Numbered from the stretch's first letter, positions 8,709 to 17,425 are shown. The stretch is DNA of 64,000 bases from CAWCDJ01 sp963796485 (GCA_963796485.1 CAWCLV010000007.1:248001-312000); one strand, 5' to 3'. Notes: generated by a model from the sequence alone, not told the origin. Translations and numbers: made by a program.

Positions 8709-9683
8709 TCGCAGGTAGCGGTTGGCCGGCTCTTCGATGAAGCGATAGACCAGCGCCGAAATCCCGATCACCGCAGCCAGGTACAACGGCGCGGAAAACG
8801 TGTTCGACCAGCGCAGATACCACCACAGCATCGGGACATGCAGAATGTACATCGCGTAACTGGCCTTCCCGAGGTACACCACGAGAGGCATCGAGAGGCC
8901 GCGGGCCGGCGCGCCTCCGCCAAGCGCGAAACCGATGAGCAGCAGGGCATTCAGCGGCCGCAGGGCCGAGTTCAGGTCCACGCCCGCAGGCAGCAGTTGT
9001 GGCCAGGCGATCAGCGCCGCGGCGCAGGCCACGCCCGGCACGTAGAGCCAGGCGCCCGCCGGAGCCCTCTTGCGCGCGGCCAGCAGGTCGAATGCGCACG
9101 ACGACGCGATTCCCATCAGGAAATCCGAAAGGTGGATGACCGGCTTGATCTCGTCGGAAACCCCGACAGCCCAGAGCACCCGGGTGAGACAGCACGCGGC
9201 TAACGCCACCAGCAGCGTCTTGCGCCAGCCCGAACCGGCCAGCCACGCGGCCAGCAGCGGGAACGAGAGGTAGAAAAACATCTCGCAGGAAAGAGACCAT
9301 GCCGGTGTGTTCCAGTTCACCGGAATGTGCCCCAGCCAGCCCTGCAGCAGCAATCCGTGCGCGGCAACGAGTCCCGCTTTTCCCGGAGTGCGGTCCGCTG
9401 CGATGAACGGAGCCACCATCAGCAGGCTCAGCAGATAGACCGGATAAACGCGCGCAACCCGGCCGGCGGTGTAGCGGACCACATTGCGCCTTGTCCATTT
9501 CGTGCCGGAATAGCTCCGGGACAGCACGAACCCGGAGAGCACGAAAAACGTGGTCACCGCCAGATAACCGCCTCGAAGCAAGGTGTAAACCGGTACGGGT
9601 AAGGCGAGGGCCGCCGGTTCGAGCGACTGACCCGGCCCCGTGAGGTGGTGCAGGATCACCCACAAAGCCAGCAGAAACCGCAT
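8679..9683 (-). CDS. Acyltransferase family 3 membrane protein (OafA/YrhL-like)
   Basis: Integral membrane protein with about ten spans that transfers acyl groups, usually to cell-surface sugars. Seen are RFLLALWVILHHL in the first span with the essential histidine pair, GYLAVTTFFVLSGFVLS, and the C-terminal YRFIEEPANR typical of the family. The first ATG leaves only one residue before the first span. The in-frame codons just upstream read HLPALTG, the usual family lead-in, so translation may begin upstream at a non-standard codon; no ATG, GTG or TTG exists before the TAG at 9768-9770. Confidence 0.85.
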   Translation of the reverse strand: MRFLLALWVILHHLTGPGQSLEPAALALPVPVYTLLRGGYLAVTTFFVLSGFVLSRSYSGTKWTRRNVVRYTAGRVARVYPVYLLSLLMVAPFIAADRTPGKAGLVAAHGLLLQGWLGHIPVNWNTPAWSLSCEMFFYLSFPLLAAWLAGSGWRKTLLVALAACCLTRVLWAVGVSDEIKPVIHLSDFLMGIASSCAFDLLAARKRAPAGAWLYVPGVACAAALIAWPQLLPAGVDLNSALRPLNALLLIGFALGGGAPARGLSMPLVVYLGKASYAMYILHVPMLWWYLRWSNTFSAPLYLAAVIGISALVYRFIEEPANRYLRSRVQAALQP

Positions 9684-9767
9684 CCCCGTCAGCGCGGGCA
9701 GATGCGCCGTGTGCGCACGGGAACGGACCGGAGCAATTTCGGTGATTGCGAGGGCGATCTCTTGATT

Positions 9768-10049
9768 CTACCCCGCGGCGTCCTCGAGCAAACCTGCCGG
9801 CGCGCCCGCCGGGTCCTGGGGCTCCCGGATGTCGTGTACCGGCTGGATCGCGGCGCTTTTGATACGCGATGAGATCTTTGAGGTAGATCCGCCGATGGCT
9901 GCCAGCCTTGTGATACGGCAACTCTCCGGCCTCGAGCAGTTTGATCAGATGTGGCCGCGAGACGCGCGACAAGTCCGCAGCCCGCTGCGTTGTCAACTGC
10001 CGGGCACTGGGGCAAGCGGCGGAAACAGTCTTCCGGCCAGTCGGGCCAA
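9768..10049 (-). pseudogene. Remnant of an excisionase-type helix-turn-helix (antitoxin-like) gene
   Basis: The middle part, from a TTG at 9996, encodes a clear MerR/excisionase-like DNA-binding domain (RAADLSRVSRPHLIKLLEAG, then HKAGSHRRIYLKDLIAYQ), as in antitoxins paired with PIN toxins. A strong AAAGGAGG lies seven bases before another TTG at 10049 in a different frame; that frame gives a plausible N-terminus but stops 18 codons on, right at the helix-turn-helix frame. After the DNA-binding domain the frame stays open antisense to the acyltransferase gene, whereas a shifted frame stops at 9768. I read this as a gene with one or two indels. No toxin gene is adjacent. Confidence 0.5.
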
Positions 10050-10052
10050 CGG

Positions 10053-10469
10053 CTAGCCTCCTTTCGAATCGTGCTCGCCCGTTCCCCCGAGGTCTTCCAG
10101 TTTGGTGCCTTTCTTATCCACCCGCTGCGCCACCGTGTCCTTCATATCCATGGTGTTTTCGGTGGCTCCCACGCTGGAATCGGTGGCGGGAGCATGGCCG
10201 GACCCTTGCGCACCGGCAGGTGCGGCGCGCTCCACCACGATATCGAAGCGCGCCACCAGGGTGGCAATCGCACCGACGGCCGCCAGGACCGGCGCCAGAA
10301 CAGCCCCGATCGTCGCCACCGTCAGGGGAATCTCCATGAAGGTGTGACCGTGTTCGTCCTTGATGATGATGCGGCGAACATTGCCTTCGTGAATCAGTTC
10401 GCGGATTTTGTCCGCCAACTCGTTGGCTTGTACCTTGAATTGCTCGAAGAAACGATCAATTTTCTCCAT
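10053..10469 (-). CDS. DUF4342 family protein
   Basis: 138-residue protein with the DUF4342 pattern: a helical N-terminus, then the basic segment EGNVRRIIIKDEHG, then a proline-bounded hydrophobic stretch (EIPLTVATIGAVLAPVLAAVGAIATLV, about residues 46-73) that could be membrane-associated. The tail of about 60 residues is hydrophilic and low in complexity. The function is unknown. It is divergent from the beta-propeller gene with only 27 nt between starts, and its stop is next to the Shine-Dalgarno sequence of the broken helix-turn-helix gene. Confidence 0.8.
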   Translation of the reverse strand: MEKIDRFFEQFKVQANELADKIRELIHEGNVRRIIIKDEHGHTFMEIPLTVATIGAVLAPVLAAVGAIATLVARFDIVVERAAPAGAQGSGHAPATDSSVGATENTMDMKDTVAQRVDKKGTKLEDLGGTGEHDSKGG

Positions 10470-10496
10470 ACCGAGTATACTGGCACTTTTGGACCT

Positions 10497-11501
10497 ATGA
10501 GATTGTCTATTCCGGTACTCTTATTGGCTCTTGCGGTTGCCGGAGCGCAAACGAACCGCCTGGGGGAGATACACCAGCTTACCCACGGGTTCGAGAACGC
10601 CGAAGCGTACTGGTCGCCCGATGGCAAGCGGCTGATTTTTCAGACCACGCGCCCGCCGTATTCGTGCGACCAGATTTTCATCATGAACGCCGACGGCAGC
10701 AATCAGCACCTGGTCTCGACGGGGAAGGGACGGACCACCTGCGCCTACTTCCTGGGGGATAACCACCACATCGTCTACGCTTCCACCCACCTTGCCGCGG
10801 AGGCCTGCCCGGCCGAACCCGACCGCAGCAAAGGCTACGTCTGGGGGGTGTTCCCCGGCTACGATATTTTCCGCGCTACGGACGACGGGAAAATTGAAAA
10901 GCGGCTCACCGATACGCCGGGTTACGATGCCGAAGCCACCGTCAACTGGAAAACCGGCCGCATCGTGTACACGTCGCTCGCCTCGCACGACCTCGACCTG
11001 TGGACCATGCGGCCCGACGGTTCCGGCAAGAAGCAAATCACGCATAGCGAAGGCTACGACGGCGGCGCGGTTTTCTCACGAGACGGCAAGAAGTTGGTCT
11101 GGCGTTCGAATTACCCGAAGACCGCGGCCGAGATGGACCGCTACAAGACCCTGCTGGCGGAAAACCTGACAGCCCCCATGAAGATGGAGATCATGGTGGG
11201 CGACGCCGATGGCGGGAATGCGCATGCCATCACCAACTTCGGATGCGCCAGTTTCGCCCCCACGTTCACGCCCGACGGCAGGAAGATTCTGTTCTCGTCC
11301 AACAAGCACCAGTGCGACAGCCGGAATTTCGAACTGTACCTGATCAACGTGGATGGCACCGGCCTGGAGCAGGTGACGAACTTCGGCGGCTTCACCTCGT
11401 TTCCGGAGTTCTCGCCGGATGGCAAAACGCTGGCGTTCTGTTCCGATCGCGAGGCGAAGTCGCGCTACGAGTTCAATATTTTTACGGCGCAGTGGAACTG
11501 A
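10497..11501 (+). CDS. Exported TolB-like beta-propeller (PD40/WD40) protein
   Basis: 334-residue protein with a signal peptide (about residues 1-18, ending AGAQ) and repeated PD40 motifs such as AYWSPDGKRLIFQ, PTFTPDGRKILFS and PEFSPDGKTLAFC, indicating a five- or six-bladed propeller in the periplasm or outside the cell. It is separate from the Tol operon, so a binding or scaffolding role in its own right is more likely than a Tol function. I start at the ATG at 10497 because the signal peptide begins there; upstream codons are antisense to the DUF4342 gene. Confidence 0.85.
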   Translation: MRLSIPVLLLALAVAGAQTNRLGEIHQLTHGFENAEAYWSPDGKRLIFQTTRPPYSCDQIFIMNADGSNQHLVSTGKGRTTCAYFLGDNHHIVYASTHLAAEACPAEPDRSKGYVWGVFPGYDIFRATDDGKIEKRLTDTPGYDAEATVNWKTGRIVYTSLASHDLDLWTMRPDGSGKKQITHSEGYDGGAVFSRDGKKLVWRSNYPKTAAEMDRYKTLLAENLTAPMKMEIMVGDADGGNAHAITNFGCASFAPTFTPDGRKILFSSNKHQCDSRNFELYLINVDGTGLEQVTNFGGFTSFPEFSPDGKTLAFCSDREAKSRYEFNIFTAQWN

Positions 11502-11513
11502 AATCGGCCCGCT

Positions 11514-12539
11514 CTACTCCCAGTTGAGTACGACCTTCCCTGAGTTCCCCGAGAGCATCGCTTCGAAGCCCTTCTGGAACTCGGTGTAGTGGTAGCGGTG
11601 GGTGATGACGGGCATGATGTCCAGGCCGGATTCCAGCATGACGGTCATCTTGTACCAGGTCTCGTACATCTCGCGGCCGTAGATGCCCTTGATGGTGAGC
11701 ATGTTGAAGATCACCGTGGTCCAGTCGATCGACACCGGCTCCGACGGGATCCCCAGCATCGCGATCTTCGCGCCGTGGCTCATATTGGCGAGCAAGTCGC
11801 GAAACGCCGAGGCGTTGCCGGACATTTCCAGGCCGACGTCGAAGCCCTCGGTCATTCCGAGTTCCTTCTGGACCTCTGGAAGCGTGGTCTCGCGCACGTT
11901 CACCGCGCGTGTCACGCCCATCTTTCTGGCCAGCTCCAAACGGCAGGGATTGACGTCGGTGATTACGGTGTACCGCGCACCCGCGTGGGCCGCCACGGCC
12001 GCCGCCATAATGCCGATCGGACCGGCGCCGGTGACCAGGACGTCTTCTCCCAGCACGGGGAACGAGAGCGCGGTGTGCACCGCGTTGCCGAAAGGGTCGA
12101 AAATCGAAGCCACGTCCAGCGGAACCGTTTCCTTGTGGCGCCAGATATTGCTCATCGGCAGGGCGATGTACTCCGCGAAGGCCCCCGGGCGGTTCACGCC
12201 GACGCCCATGGTGTGGGCGCACAGATGGCGCCGGCCGGCCAGGCAGTTCCGGCAGCGGCCGCAGACCACGTGGCCTTCACCGCTCACCAGGTCGCCCGGA
12301 AAGAAATCCACCACGTTCGAGCCGACCTCGACGACCCGGCCCACAAACTCGTGGCCCACCGCCATCGGTACGGGAATCGTTTTCTGCGCCCACTCGTCCC
12401 ACTTGTAGATGTGGAGATCGGTGCCGCAAATCCCGGTTCGCATCACCTGAATCAGAACGTCGTTGATCCCGATCCTGGGCACCTCGACGTCGTCGAGCCA
12501 TAACCCCGGCTCGCGTTTACTTTTCACCAGTGCTTTCAC
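11514..12539 (-). CDS. tdh: L-threonine 3-dehydrogenase
   Basis: Oxidises L-threonine to 2-amino-3-oxobutyrate with NAD. The 341-residue length equals that of E. coli Tdh and the sequence follows it closely. The catalytic zinc ligands are C38 and H63-E64 (GHEF), and the structural zinc cysteines are at about 93, 96, 99 and 107. The NAD motif GAGPIGIMAAA and the FDPFGNAVHTAL segment are present. The GTG at 12539 gives the canonical MKALVK start. The usual partner kbl is not adjacent. The glycine cleavage operon nearby could take up the glycine produced. Confidence 0.93.
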   Translation of the reverse strand: MKALVKSKREPGLWLDDVEVPRIGINDVLIQVMRTGICGTDLHIYKWDEWAQKTIPVPMAVGHEFVGRVVEVGSNVVDFFPGDLVSGEGHVVCGRCRNCLAGRRHLCAHTMGVGVNRPGAFAEYIALPMSNIWRHKETVPLDVASIFDPFGNAVHTALSFPVLGEDVLVTGAGPIGIMAAAVAAHAGARYTVITDVNPCRLELARKMGVTRAVNVRETTLPEVQKELGMTEGFDVGLEMSGNASAFRDLLANMSHGAKIAMLGIPSEPVSIDWTTVIFNMLTIKGIYGREMYETWYKMTVMLESGLDIMPVITHRYHYTEFQKGFEAMLSGNSGKVVLNWE

Positions 12540-12561
12540 ATTAACCACGATAATAGAATTA

Positions 12562-13824
12562 GTGCCGAAGCGTGTTCTGCTTTTCGCCGCGACCACCGGA
12601 TACCAGATCCGGGTTTTCGCCGATGTGGCGCGCCGCCTGGGTGTCGAACTCACGCTGGCGACCGACCGCTGCCACATCCTCCCCGACCCCTGGGGAGACC
12701 GCGCGATTGCCGTACGCTTCGACCTCATCGCCGGATCGCTCGAAGCGCTGCACGGCCGCACATTCGACGGAGTCGCCGCCGTGGGCGACATTCCCGCGGT
12801 GCTGGCGGCCGAAGCGGCACGGGTTCTGGGGCTGCCGTTCCACTCGCCGGCAGCGGCCCGCGCGTGCCACAACAAGTATCTCGCGCGCACGCTTTTGAAC
12901 CGTGCGGGGGTTCGCGTGCCGCGCTTTCACCGTGCGCGCTCCGGTTCGGATTACGCGCGGTTCCCGTGCGTACTGAAGCCTCTAAGCCTCACGGCGAGCC
13001 GGGGCGTGATCCGCGCGGACGACCCCGCCTCCTTCGCGGCGGCTTACCAGCGGATCCGGAAAATGGGGGAGAACGAGATTCAGGTGGAGGACTACATCCC
13101 CGGCCGGGAGTTCGCGGTCGAAAGCATTGTCACCGAGGGTGCGTTGCAACCGCTGGCGATCTTCGACAAGCCCGACCCGCTCGAAGGTCCATTTTTCGAG
13201 GAGAGCATCTACGTGACGCCTTCCCGCGCGCCCGCCGAAGTGCAACGCGAACTCGTGGCGACTACCCGCGAGGCCGCGAATGCCCTGGGGTTGCACCACG
13301 GCCCCGTGCACGCCGAATTGCGGTACAACTCCGAAGGCGCCTGGATGCTCGAAGCCCACGCGCGATCGATAGGCGGCTTGTGCGCGAAGACACTGCAATT
13401 TAGTAGGGTAGGCCTCCTGGCCTGCCCCCGCGACGAAGTCGCGCTCCGAAGCCGGGCAGGCCAGGAGGCCTACCCTACTCTCGAAGAACTCATCCTCCGC
13501 CATGCGTTGGGAGAAGATGTGACCAGCCTGGAGCGCGAGTCGTGCGCTTCCGGCGTCATGATGATCCCCATCCCGAAAGCCGGCCTCTATCAGTCAGTAG
13601 AAGGTGTAGACCAAGCCTCCGCCGTGCCGGGAATCGAGGAAGTCATCATCGCGGCGACGGTCGGACAACGCCTGCAGATGCTGCCCGAAGGGTCCAGTTA
13701 TCTTGGCTTTATTTTTGCGCGAGCGGAATCGCCAGCCGAAGTCGAAGCCGCGCTACGGCGCGCGCACGGGGAACTGCGGTTCCATATCGCTGCCGTGCTC
13801 GAGACGTTCAGGCCTTCGTCTTAG
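12562..13824 (+). CDS. ATP-grasp ligase-like protein with an in-frame palindromic insertion
   Basis: 420-residue protein of the ATP-grasp fold (carbamoyl-phosphate synthase L-chain-like ATP-binding family), which joins a carboxylate to an amine or thiol with ATP. Seen are the lysine-bearing PCVLKPLSLTASRGVIR segment, the EDYIPGREFAVESIV beta-strand region and the metal-binding HAELRYNSEGAWMLEAHARSIGG near residues 252-275. Residues 281-306 (starting SRVGLLACPRD) are encoded by a 78-bp palindrome and look foreign to the family. GTG start, 22 nt from the divergent tdh start. The substrate is unknown. It overlaps the convergent YggX gene by 17 nt. Confidence 0.87.
   Translation: MPKRVLLFAATTGYQIRVFADVARRLGVELTLATDRCHILPDPWGDRAIAVRFDLIAGSLEALHGRTFDGVAAVGDIPAVLAAEAARVLGLPFHSPAAARACHNKYLARTLLNRAGVRVPRFHRARSGSDYARFPCVLKPLSLTASRGVIRADDPASFAAAYQRIRKMGENEIQVEDYIPGREFAVESIVTEGALQPLAIFDKPDPLEGPFFEESIYVTPSRAPAEVQRELVATTREAANALGLHHGPVHAELRYNSEGAWMLEAHARSIGGLCAKTLQFSRVGLLACPRDEVALRSRAGQEAYPTLEELILRHALGEDVTSLERESCASGVMMIPIPKAGLYQSVEGVDQASAVPGIEEVIIAATVGQRLQMLPEGSSYLGFIFARAESPAEVEAALRRAHGELRFHIAAVLETFRPSS
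13402..13479. repeat. 78-bp palindromic element inside the ATP-grasp coding sequence
   Basis: Two perfectly complementary 26-bp arms (13402-13427 and 13454-13479, beginning AGTAGGGTAGGCC) flank a 26-nt loop. The loop itself contains a second hairpin, CGCGAC-GAA-GTCGCG. The element is exactly 26 codons long and begins at the first base of a codon. Only this one of the three forward frames is free of stops, because the arm contains TAG in the other two. Related arms occur at 35156-35228 and, more loosely, at 20356-20405 and 32878-32905. Confidence 0.9.
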
Positions 13825-14143
13825 GTGGCACGTAGTCCGGCGGAAGCGCCGCGCCCTCGCCGAAGAAGTAATTCTCCATCTGCTGGACGAGGAATTCCTG
13901 CGCCTGCTGCGTGCCGAGGTTCAGACGATACTCGTTCATGATCATCTTCATTTGCTCGACCCACATCTTCCACGCCTCTTTCGAGACGTTCTCATAGATG
14001 CGCTGGCCGAGCGGGTGCCCTTCGAACGGCACCTCGTCGAGCCCTTCCATTTCCCGCTGGAACTTCACGCAAAAGACTTTGCGGGCTCCCGGACGGATCG
14101 TATTGTCGATCTGGTTGAAACCGCCGCCACCGCCACATCCCAT
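13808..14143 (-). CDS. yggX: Probable Fe(2+)-trafficking protein YggX
   Basis: Small cytosolic protein of 111 residues linked in enterobacteria to protection of iron-sulfur clusters from oxidative damage. The family core is complete: VFCVKFQREMEGLD with the conserved cysteine (about C25), then PLGQRIYENVSKEAWKMWVEQ and INEYRLNL-like MNEYRLNLGTQQAQEFLVQQM. The N-terminus is unusual, with a run of six glycines and a CG-rich start before the core, and may be mis-set by about 20 codons. Confidence 0.88.
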   Translation of the reverse strand: MGCGGGGGFNQIDNTIRPGARKVFCVKFQREMEGLDEVPFEGHPLGQRIYENVSKEAWKMWVEQMKMIMNEYRLNLGTQQAQEFLVQQMENYFFGEGAALPPDYVPPKTKA

Positions 14144-14156
14144 AATTTTCAGGATA

Positions 14157-15962
14157 CTACGGCGCGAATCCGGCGCCGATCAAAACCACGCCCAAATCCC
14201 GCTGGTCCCCCGGCACCCGGAATGTCCGGTCTACTTTGAGTTCCACCGCTGCCGAAACTCCCGCTCCCCGAAGCGCGTCCGCCGATTCCAGGGTGTACTT
14301 GCCGTCGCCCGAATACGTGCCTGCCGCCACTTCGCGCCCGTCCAGCAGCAACCGCAGATTGCGCGCCGCCGCCTGCGGTGAAATATAGAACTCCACGCGA
14401 AGTTTCTTCGGCGCCGCGGGATTCTTCACGATCAGCTCGGCCGTTTGGGCAGTCCAGCCGTCGGACGGATCCACCCCGCTGACGATCTGCCCGGCCGTTC
14501 CGGGCTCTCTGATGGTCAGGTATTCGAGTTTGGGATGGCGCTCCATCACCAGTTCCGCCCGCACCCGGTCGATCGGCCCGGCCGAGACGCCGAAAGGCCA
14601 GAAGCCCTTGTCCACCGTGGAGTACCCCGAGTGCGATTCGAGCCCGATCAACCGCAGCGGGATGGCCGGCTGGATGGTCGCTTTGGCGATGGCCGCCAGC
14701 GGAACGGTCGGCCGCAAGCCGGACCCCAGTTCGCTGGTCACCAGGATGTCGCCCGGCCGCAGCCGCTCGTCTTTGCGCGCGGCCATCGCGCCCTGCGATT
14801 CGAGGTAGTAGCGCAGCCCCCAGTCGTTATCCACCCACACACGATGCCCTGCCGAGGGACCGCGCAGCGAAGCCGCGAACGTGCGGTATCCGTCCCAATG
14901 CTGGTAGTTGACGACCGCGAGCCCCAGCCCCAATGCCAGTTGCGCCGCGAACCCCAACGCCAGCCAGCGCCGGTCGAGCCGGGAAGCCAGCAGCGCCACC
15001 GGGGCGGCCATCGGCAGCAGATACCGCGCCGAGCCCGCGAAGAAGACCACCACCGCGCCCGCGAAGAACAGCCCAATCCATGCCAGCAGGAACAGCGTTT
15101 CCGGCCCTTTCCGCTTGCGCCACGCCAGCACGGCAGCGGGCGGCACCAGAGCCGGGAAGACGATGAACCAGCTATGAATGAACAGCATCAGCGCGCTGGC
15201 GAGTTTGTGCTGGATCGCCTGAAACCCGTAAGCGGCGAAATACCCGGTGAGTTTGGAGACAGGCATGGCGCCCGTGGTGGCCCGCATGAACACCTGCCAG
15301 GCGACGATGGTTACGACGGGCACCGCCAGCACCGCCCAGCGCGCGCGGTTTTTGCGATCGAACAGCCAGGCGTAGACGCCCAGGATCGGAAGCAGGAAGA
15401 CGGCCTGGTAGGCCATCATGGCCGCAATCGCCATCGCTGCCGCCGCCCACCACAGGCGGCCGGCGCAGTAGAGCGCGACCGCGGCCATCCAGAAAGCCAG
15501 GAAGGGGACGTCGGCCTCCAGCGAGCCTGCGTTTACGACGAATGCCGGAACCGCCACGAACAGCAGCGCCGCCCAGAGCGGCTGCGGCGAGAAGCGCCGC
15601 GCCAGCGACCACATGGCCCACACCGCGATCAGCGAGAAGACCAGGTAGGCCGCGTGAAAGGGGACTTCCTTGACGTCGCCGAAGATGGCGATCAGGGCTG
15701 CCAGCGGCCACGCATTTCCCGGAGGGTGCGAGTGGCCGCGCAGATCCACCACATCGCCCATGAACACGTACGGCACGTTATTGGGATGCAGCGGGTCGAT
15801 GAGGGTGTGCGCCGCTTCGGTGAGATAAATGTGATCGTCGCCCTGAATGGCCTGATTGAGAAAAGGAAGCCGAAGTAATAGCACGAGCCCCAGCACTACC
15901 CAAAGCCCGCGCTTACCCGGCCCCCGGCCCCCGGTCCCCAGCCGCTTTACCGGGGCTTCCAT
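14157..15962 (-). CDS. GT39-like (dolichyl-phosphate-mannose transferase type) membrane glycosyltransferase
   Basis: 601-residue polytopic protein with about ten spans over the first 400 residues and a soluble C-terminal domain. The first loop carries GDDHIYLTEA, resembling the acidic catalytic motif of the lipid-linked-sugar transferases PMT/ArnT, and SLEADVPFLAFW follows the usual second conserved region. The donor and acceptor are unknown. Its ATG lies inside the last codons of gcvPB (16-nt overlap), so it is probably cotranscribed with the glycine cleavage genes, although no functional link is evident. Confidence 0.8.
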   Translation of the reverse strand: MEAPVKRLGTGGRGPGKRGLWVVLGLVLLLRLPFLNQAIQGDDHIYLTEAAHTLIDPLHPNNVPYVFMGDVVDLRGHSHPPGNAWPLAALIAIFGDVKEVPFHAAYLVFSLIAVWAMWSLARRFSPQPLWAALLFVAVPAFVVNAGSLEADVPFLAFWMAAVALYCAGRLWWAAAAMAIAAMMAYQAVFLLPILGVYAWLFDRKNRARWAVLAVPVVTIVAWQVFMRATTGAMPVSKLTGYFAAYGFQAIQHKLASALMLFIHSWFIVFPALVPPAAVLAWRKRKGPETLFLLAWIGLFFAGAVVVFFAGSARYLLPMAAPVALLASRLDRRWLALGFAAQLALGLGLAVVNYQHWDGYRTFAASLRGPSAGHRVWVDNDWGLRYYLESQGAMAARKDERLRPGDILVTSELGSGLRPTVPLAAIAKATIQPAIPLRLIGLESHSGYSTVDKGFWPFGVSAGPIDRVRAELVMERHPKLEYLTIREPGTAGQIVSGVDPSDGWTAQTAELIVKNPAAPKKLRVEFYISPQAAARNLRLLLDGREVAAGTYSGDGKYTLESADALRGAGVSAAVELKVDRTFRVPGDQRDLGVVLIGAGFAP

Positions 15963-17425
15963 CGCAGCACCGGCTTCCGCGCCGCGGTCACTTCGTCCAC
16001 CCGGCTGGTGCGCGTCCCATAGGGCGCGTTCTTCACCAGTTGCGGATCCGTCTCGACTTCCTTCGCGATCGAGGCCATCGCCTCCACGAAAGCATCGAGT
16101 TCCAGCTTGCCTTCGGTTTCGGTCGGCTCGATCATGAGGGCGCCGTGCACGATCAGCGGAAAGCTCACGGTGTAAGGGTGGAAACCATAATCGATCAGCC
16201 GCTTGGCGATATCGCCCGTGCGCACGCCGCTTTTTGCCTGCCGGTCGTCGCTGAACACCACTTCGTGCATGTTCGGCTGCGAATACGGCAGGTCGAAGTA
16301 CGGCTCCAGTTGCTTCCGCAGGTAGACGGCGTTGAGCACCGCGTCCACGGTCGCATTCCGCAGCCCCGGACCGCCATGCGCCAGGATGTACGCCAGCGCC
16401 CGCACCAGCACTCCGAAATTGCCGTAGAACGCGCGGACGCGGCCGAGCGAATTCTTTCGCTTGTAGTCCCACGCCCACTTCTTGCCCGTACGCTTCAGCC
16501 GCGGCACGGGCAGGAACGGCTCCAGCACCTTTTTCACGGCCACCGGACCCGCGCCCGGACCACCTCCGCCGTGCGGCGTGGAGAACGTCTTGTGCAGGTT
16601 GAGGTGCATCACGTCCACGCCGAAATCGCCCGGCCGCGCGACTCCCACCAGCGCATTCATGTTCGCGCCGTCCATGTAGAGCATCGCGCCCTTGGCGTGC
16701 AGAATCTCCGCCGCGCGCACGATGTTCTCCTCGAAAACGCCCAGCGTGTTGGGGTTCGTGACCATCAGGGCGGCCACGTCTTCATTGACGATCCGCTCCA
16801 GCGCCGCAACGTCGAGCACGCCCGTCTCGCTCGATTTGATGTTCTCGATGGCGTAGCCCGCGATCGCCGCCGTCGCCGGGTTGGTCCCGTGCGCCGAATC
16901 CGGAATCAGAATTTTCCTGCGCGCATTTCCGCGCTTCTCGAGCAGCGCCCGGATCAGCAGAATGCCCGTCAGTTCGCCGTGCGCCCCCGCGGCCGGCTGC
17001 AGCGTCACCGCGTCCATCCCGCAGATTTCGGCCAGCGCCGCTTCGAGGCGCGCCATGACTTCCATGGAGCCCTGCGCCAGCGCCTCCGGCTGATACGGGT
17101 GCGCCCACGCCATGCCTTCGATCTGCGCCGCGACTTCGTTGATCCGCGGGTTGTACTTCATGGTGCACGAGCCCAGCGGATACATGCCGTAATCGATCGC
17201 GTAATTCCAGGTCGAAAGCCGCGTGAAGTGCCGGATGGCCTCCACCTCGCTCACTTCCGGAAACCCTTCGATCTCTTCCCGGACCTGCTCGGCGCCCAGC
17301 GCCTCTTTGGCGTCCACCGCCGGCACGTCCAACTCCGGCAATTGATACGCTTTCTTCCCCGGCGAACTGCGCTCGAAGAGCAGCGCCTCGTTCTGTGAAA
17401 GGTGGCTGCGGACTTTGTTGATCAC
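15947..17425 (-). CDS. gcvPB: Glycine dehydrogenase (decarboxylating) subunit 2, P-protein
   Basis: C-terminal half of the split PLP-dependent P-protein of the glycine cleavage system; it forms the decarboxylase with GcvPA. 492 residues. The PLP lysine is K279 in HLNLHKTFSTPHGGGGPG, and the QPAAGAHGELTG loop is conserved. The GTG start (VINKVRS) overlaps the gcvPA stop by 4 nt (GTGA), indicating translational coupling. Upstream in-frame codons belong to gcvPA. Confidence 0.95.
   Translation of the reverse strand: MINKVRSHLSQNEALLFERSSPGKKAYQLPELDVPAVDAKEALGAEQVREEIEGFPEVSEVEAIRHFTRLSTWNYAIDYGMYPLGSCTMKYNPRINEVAAQIEGMAWAHPYQPEALAQGSMEVMARLEAALAEICGMDAVTLQPAAGAHGELTGILLIRALLEKRGNARRKILIPDSAHGTNPATAAIAGYAIENIKSSETGVLDVAALERIVNEDVAALMVTNPNTLGVFEENIVRAAEILHAKGAMLYMDGANMNALVGVARPGDFGVDVMHLNLHKTFSTPHGGGGPGAGPVAVKKVLEPFLPVPRLKRTGKKWAWDYKRKNSLGRVRAFYGNFGVLVRALAYILAHGGPGLRNATVDAVLNAVYLRKQLEPYFDLPYSQPNMHEVVFSDDRQAKSGVRTGDIAKRLIDYGFHPYTVSFPLIVHGALMIEPTETEGKLELDAFVEAMASIAKEVETDPQLVKNAPYGTRTSRVDEVTAARKPVLRWKPR

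Noticed and set aside
8593..9996. 467-codon open frame on the minus strand beginning with a helix-turn-helix domain
   Set aside because: Only the first 50 codons resemble a protein; the rest runs in a wrong frame through the acyltransferase gene on the same strand.
11514..13824. Expectation of kbl (2-amino-3-ketobutyrate CoA ligase) beside tdh
   Set aside because: The neighbour is an ATP-grasp protein, not a PLP-dependent ligase; kbl is not in this window.
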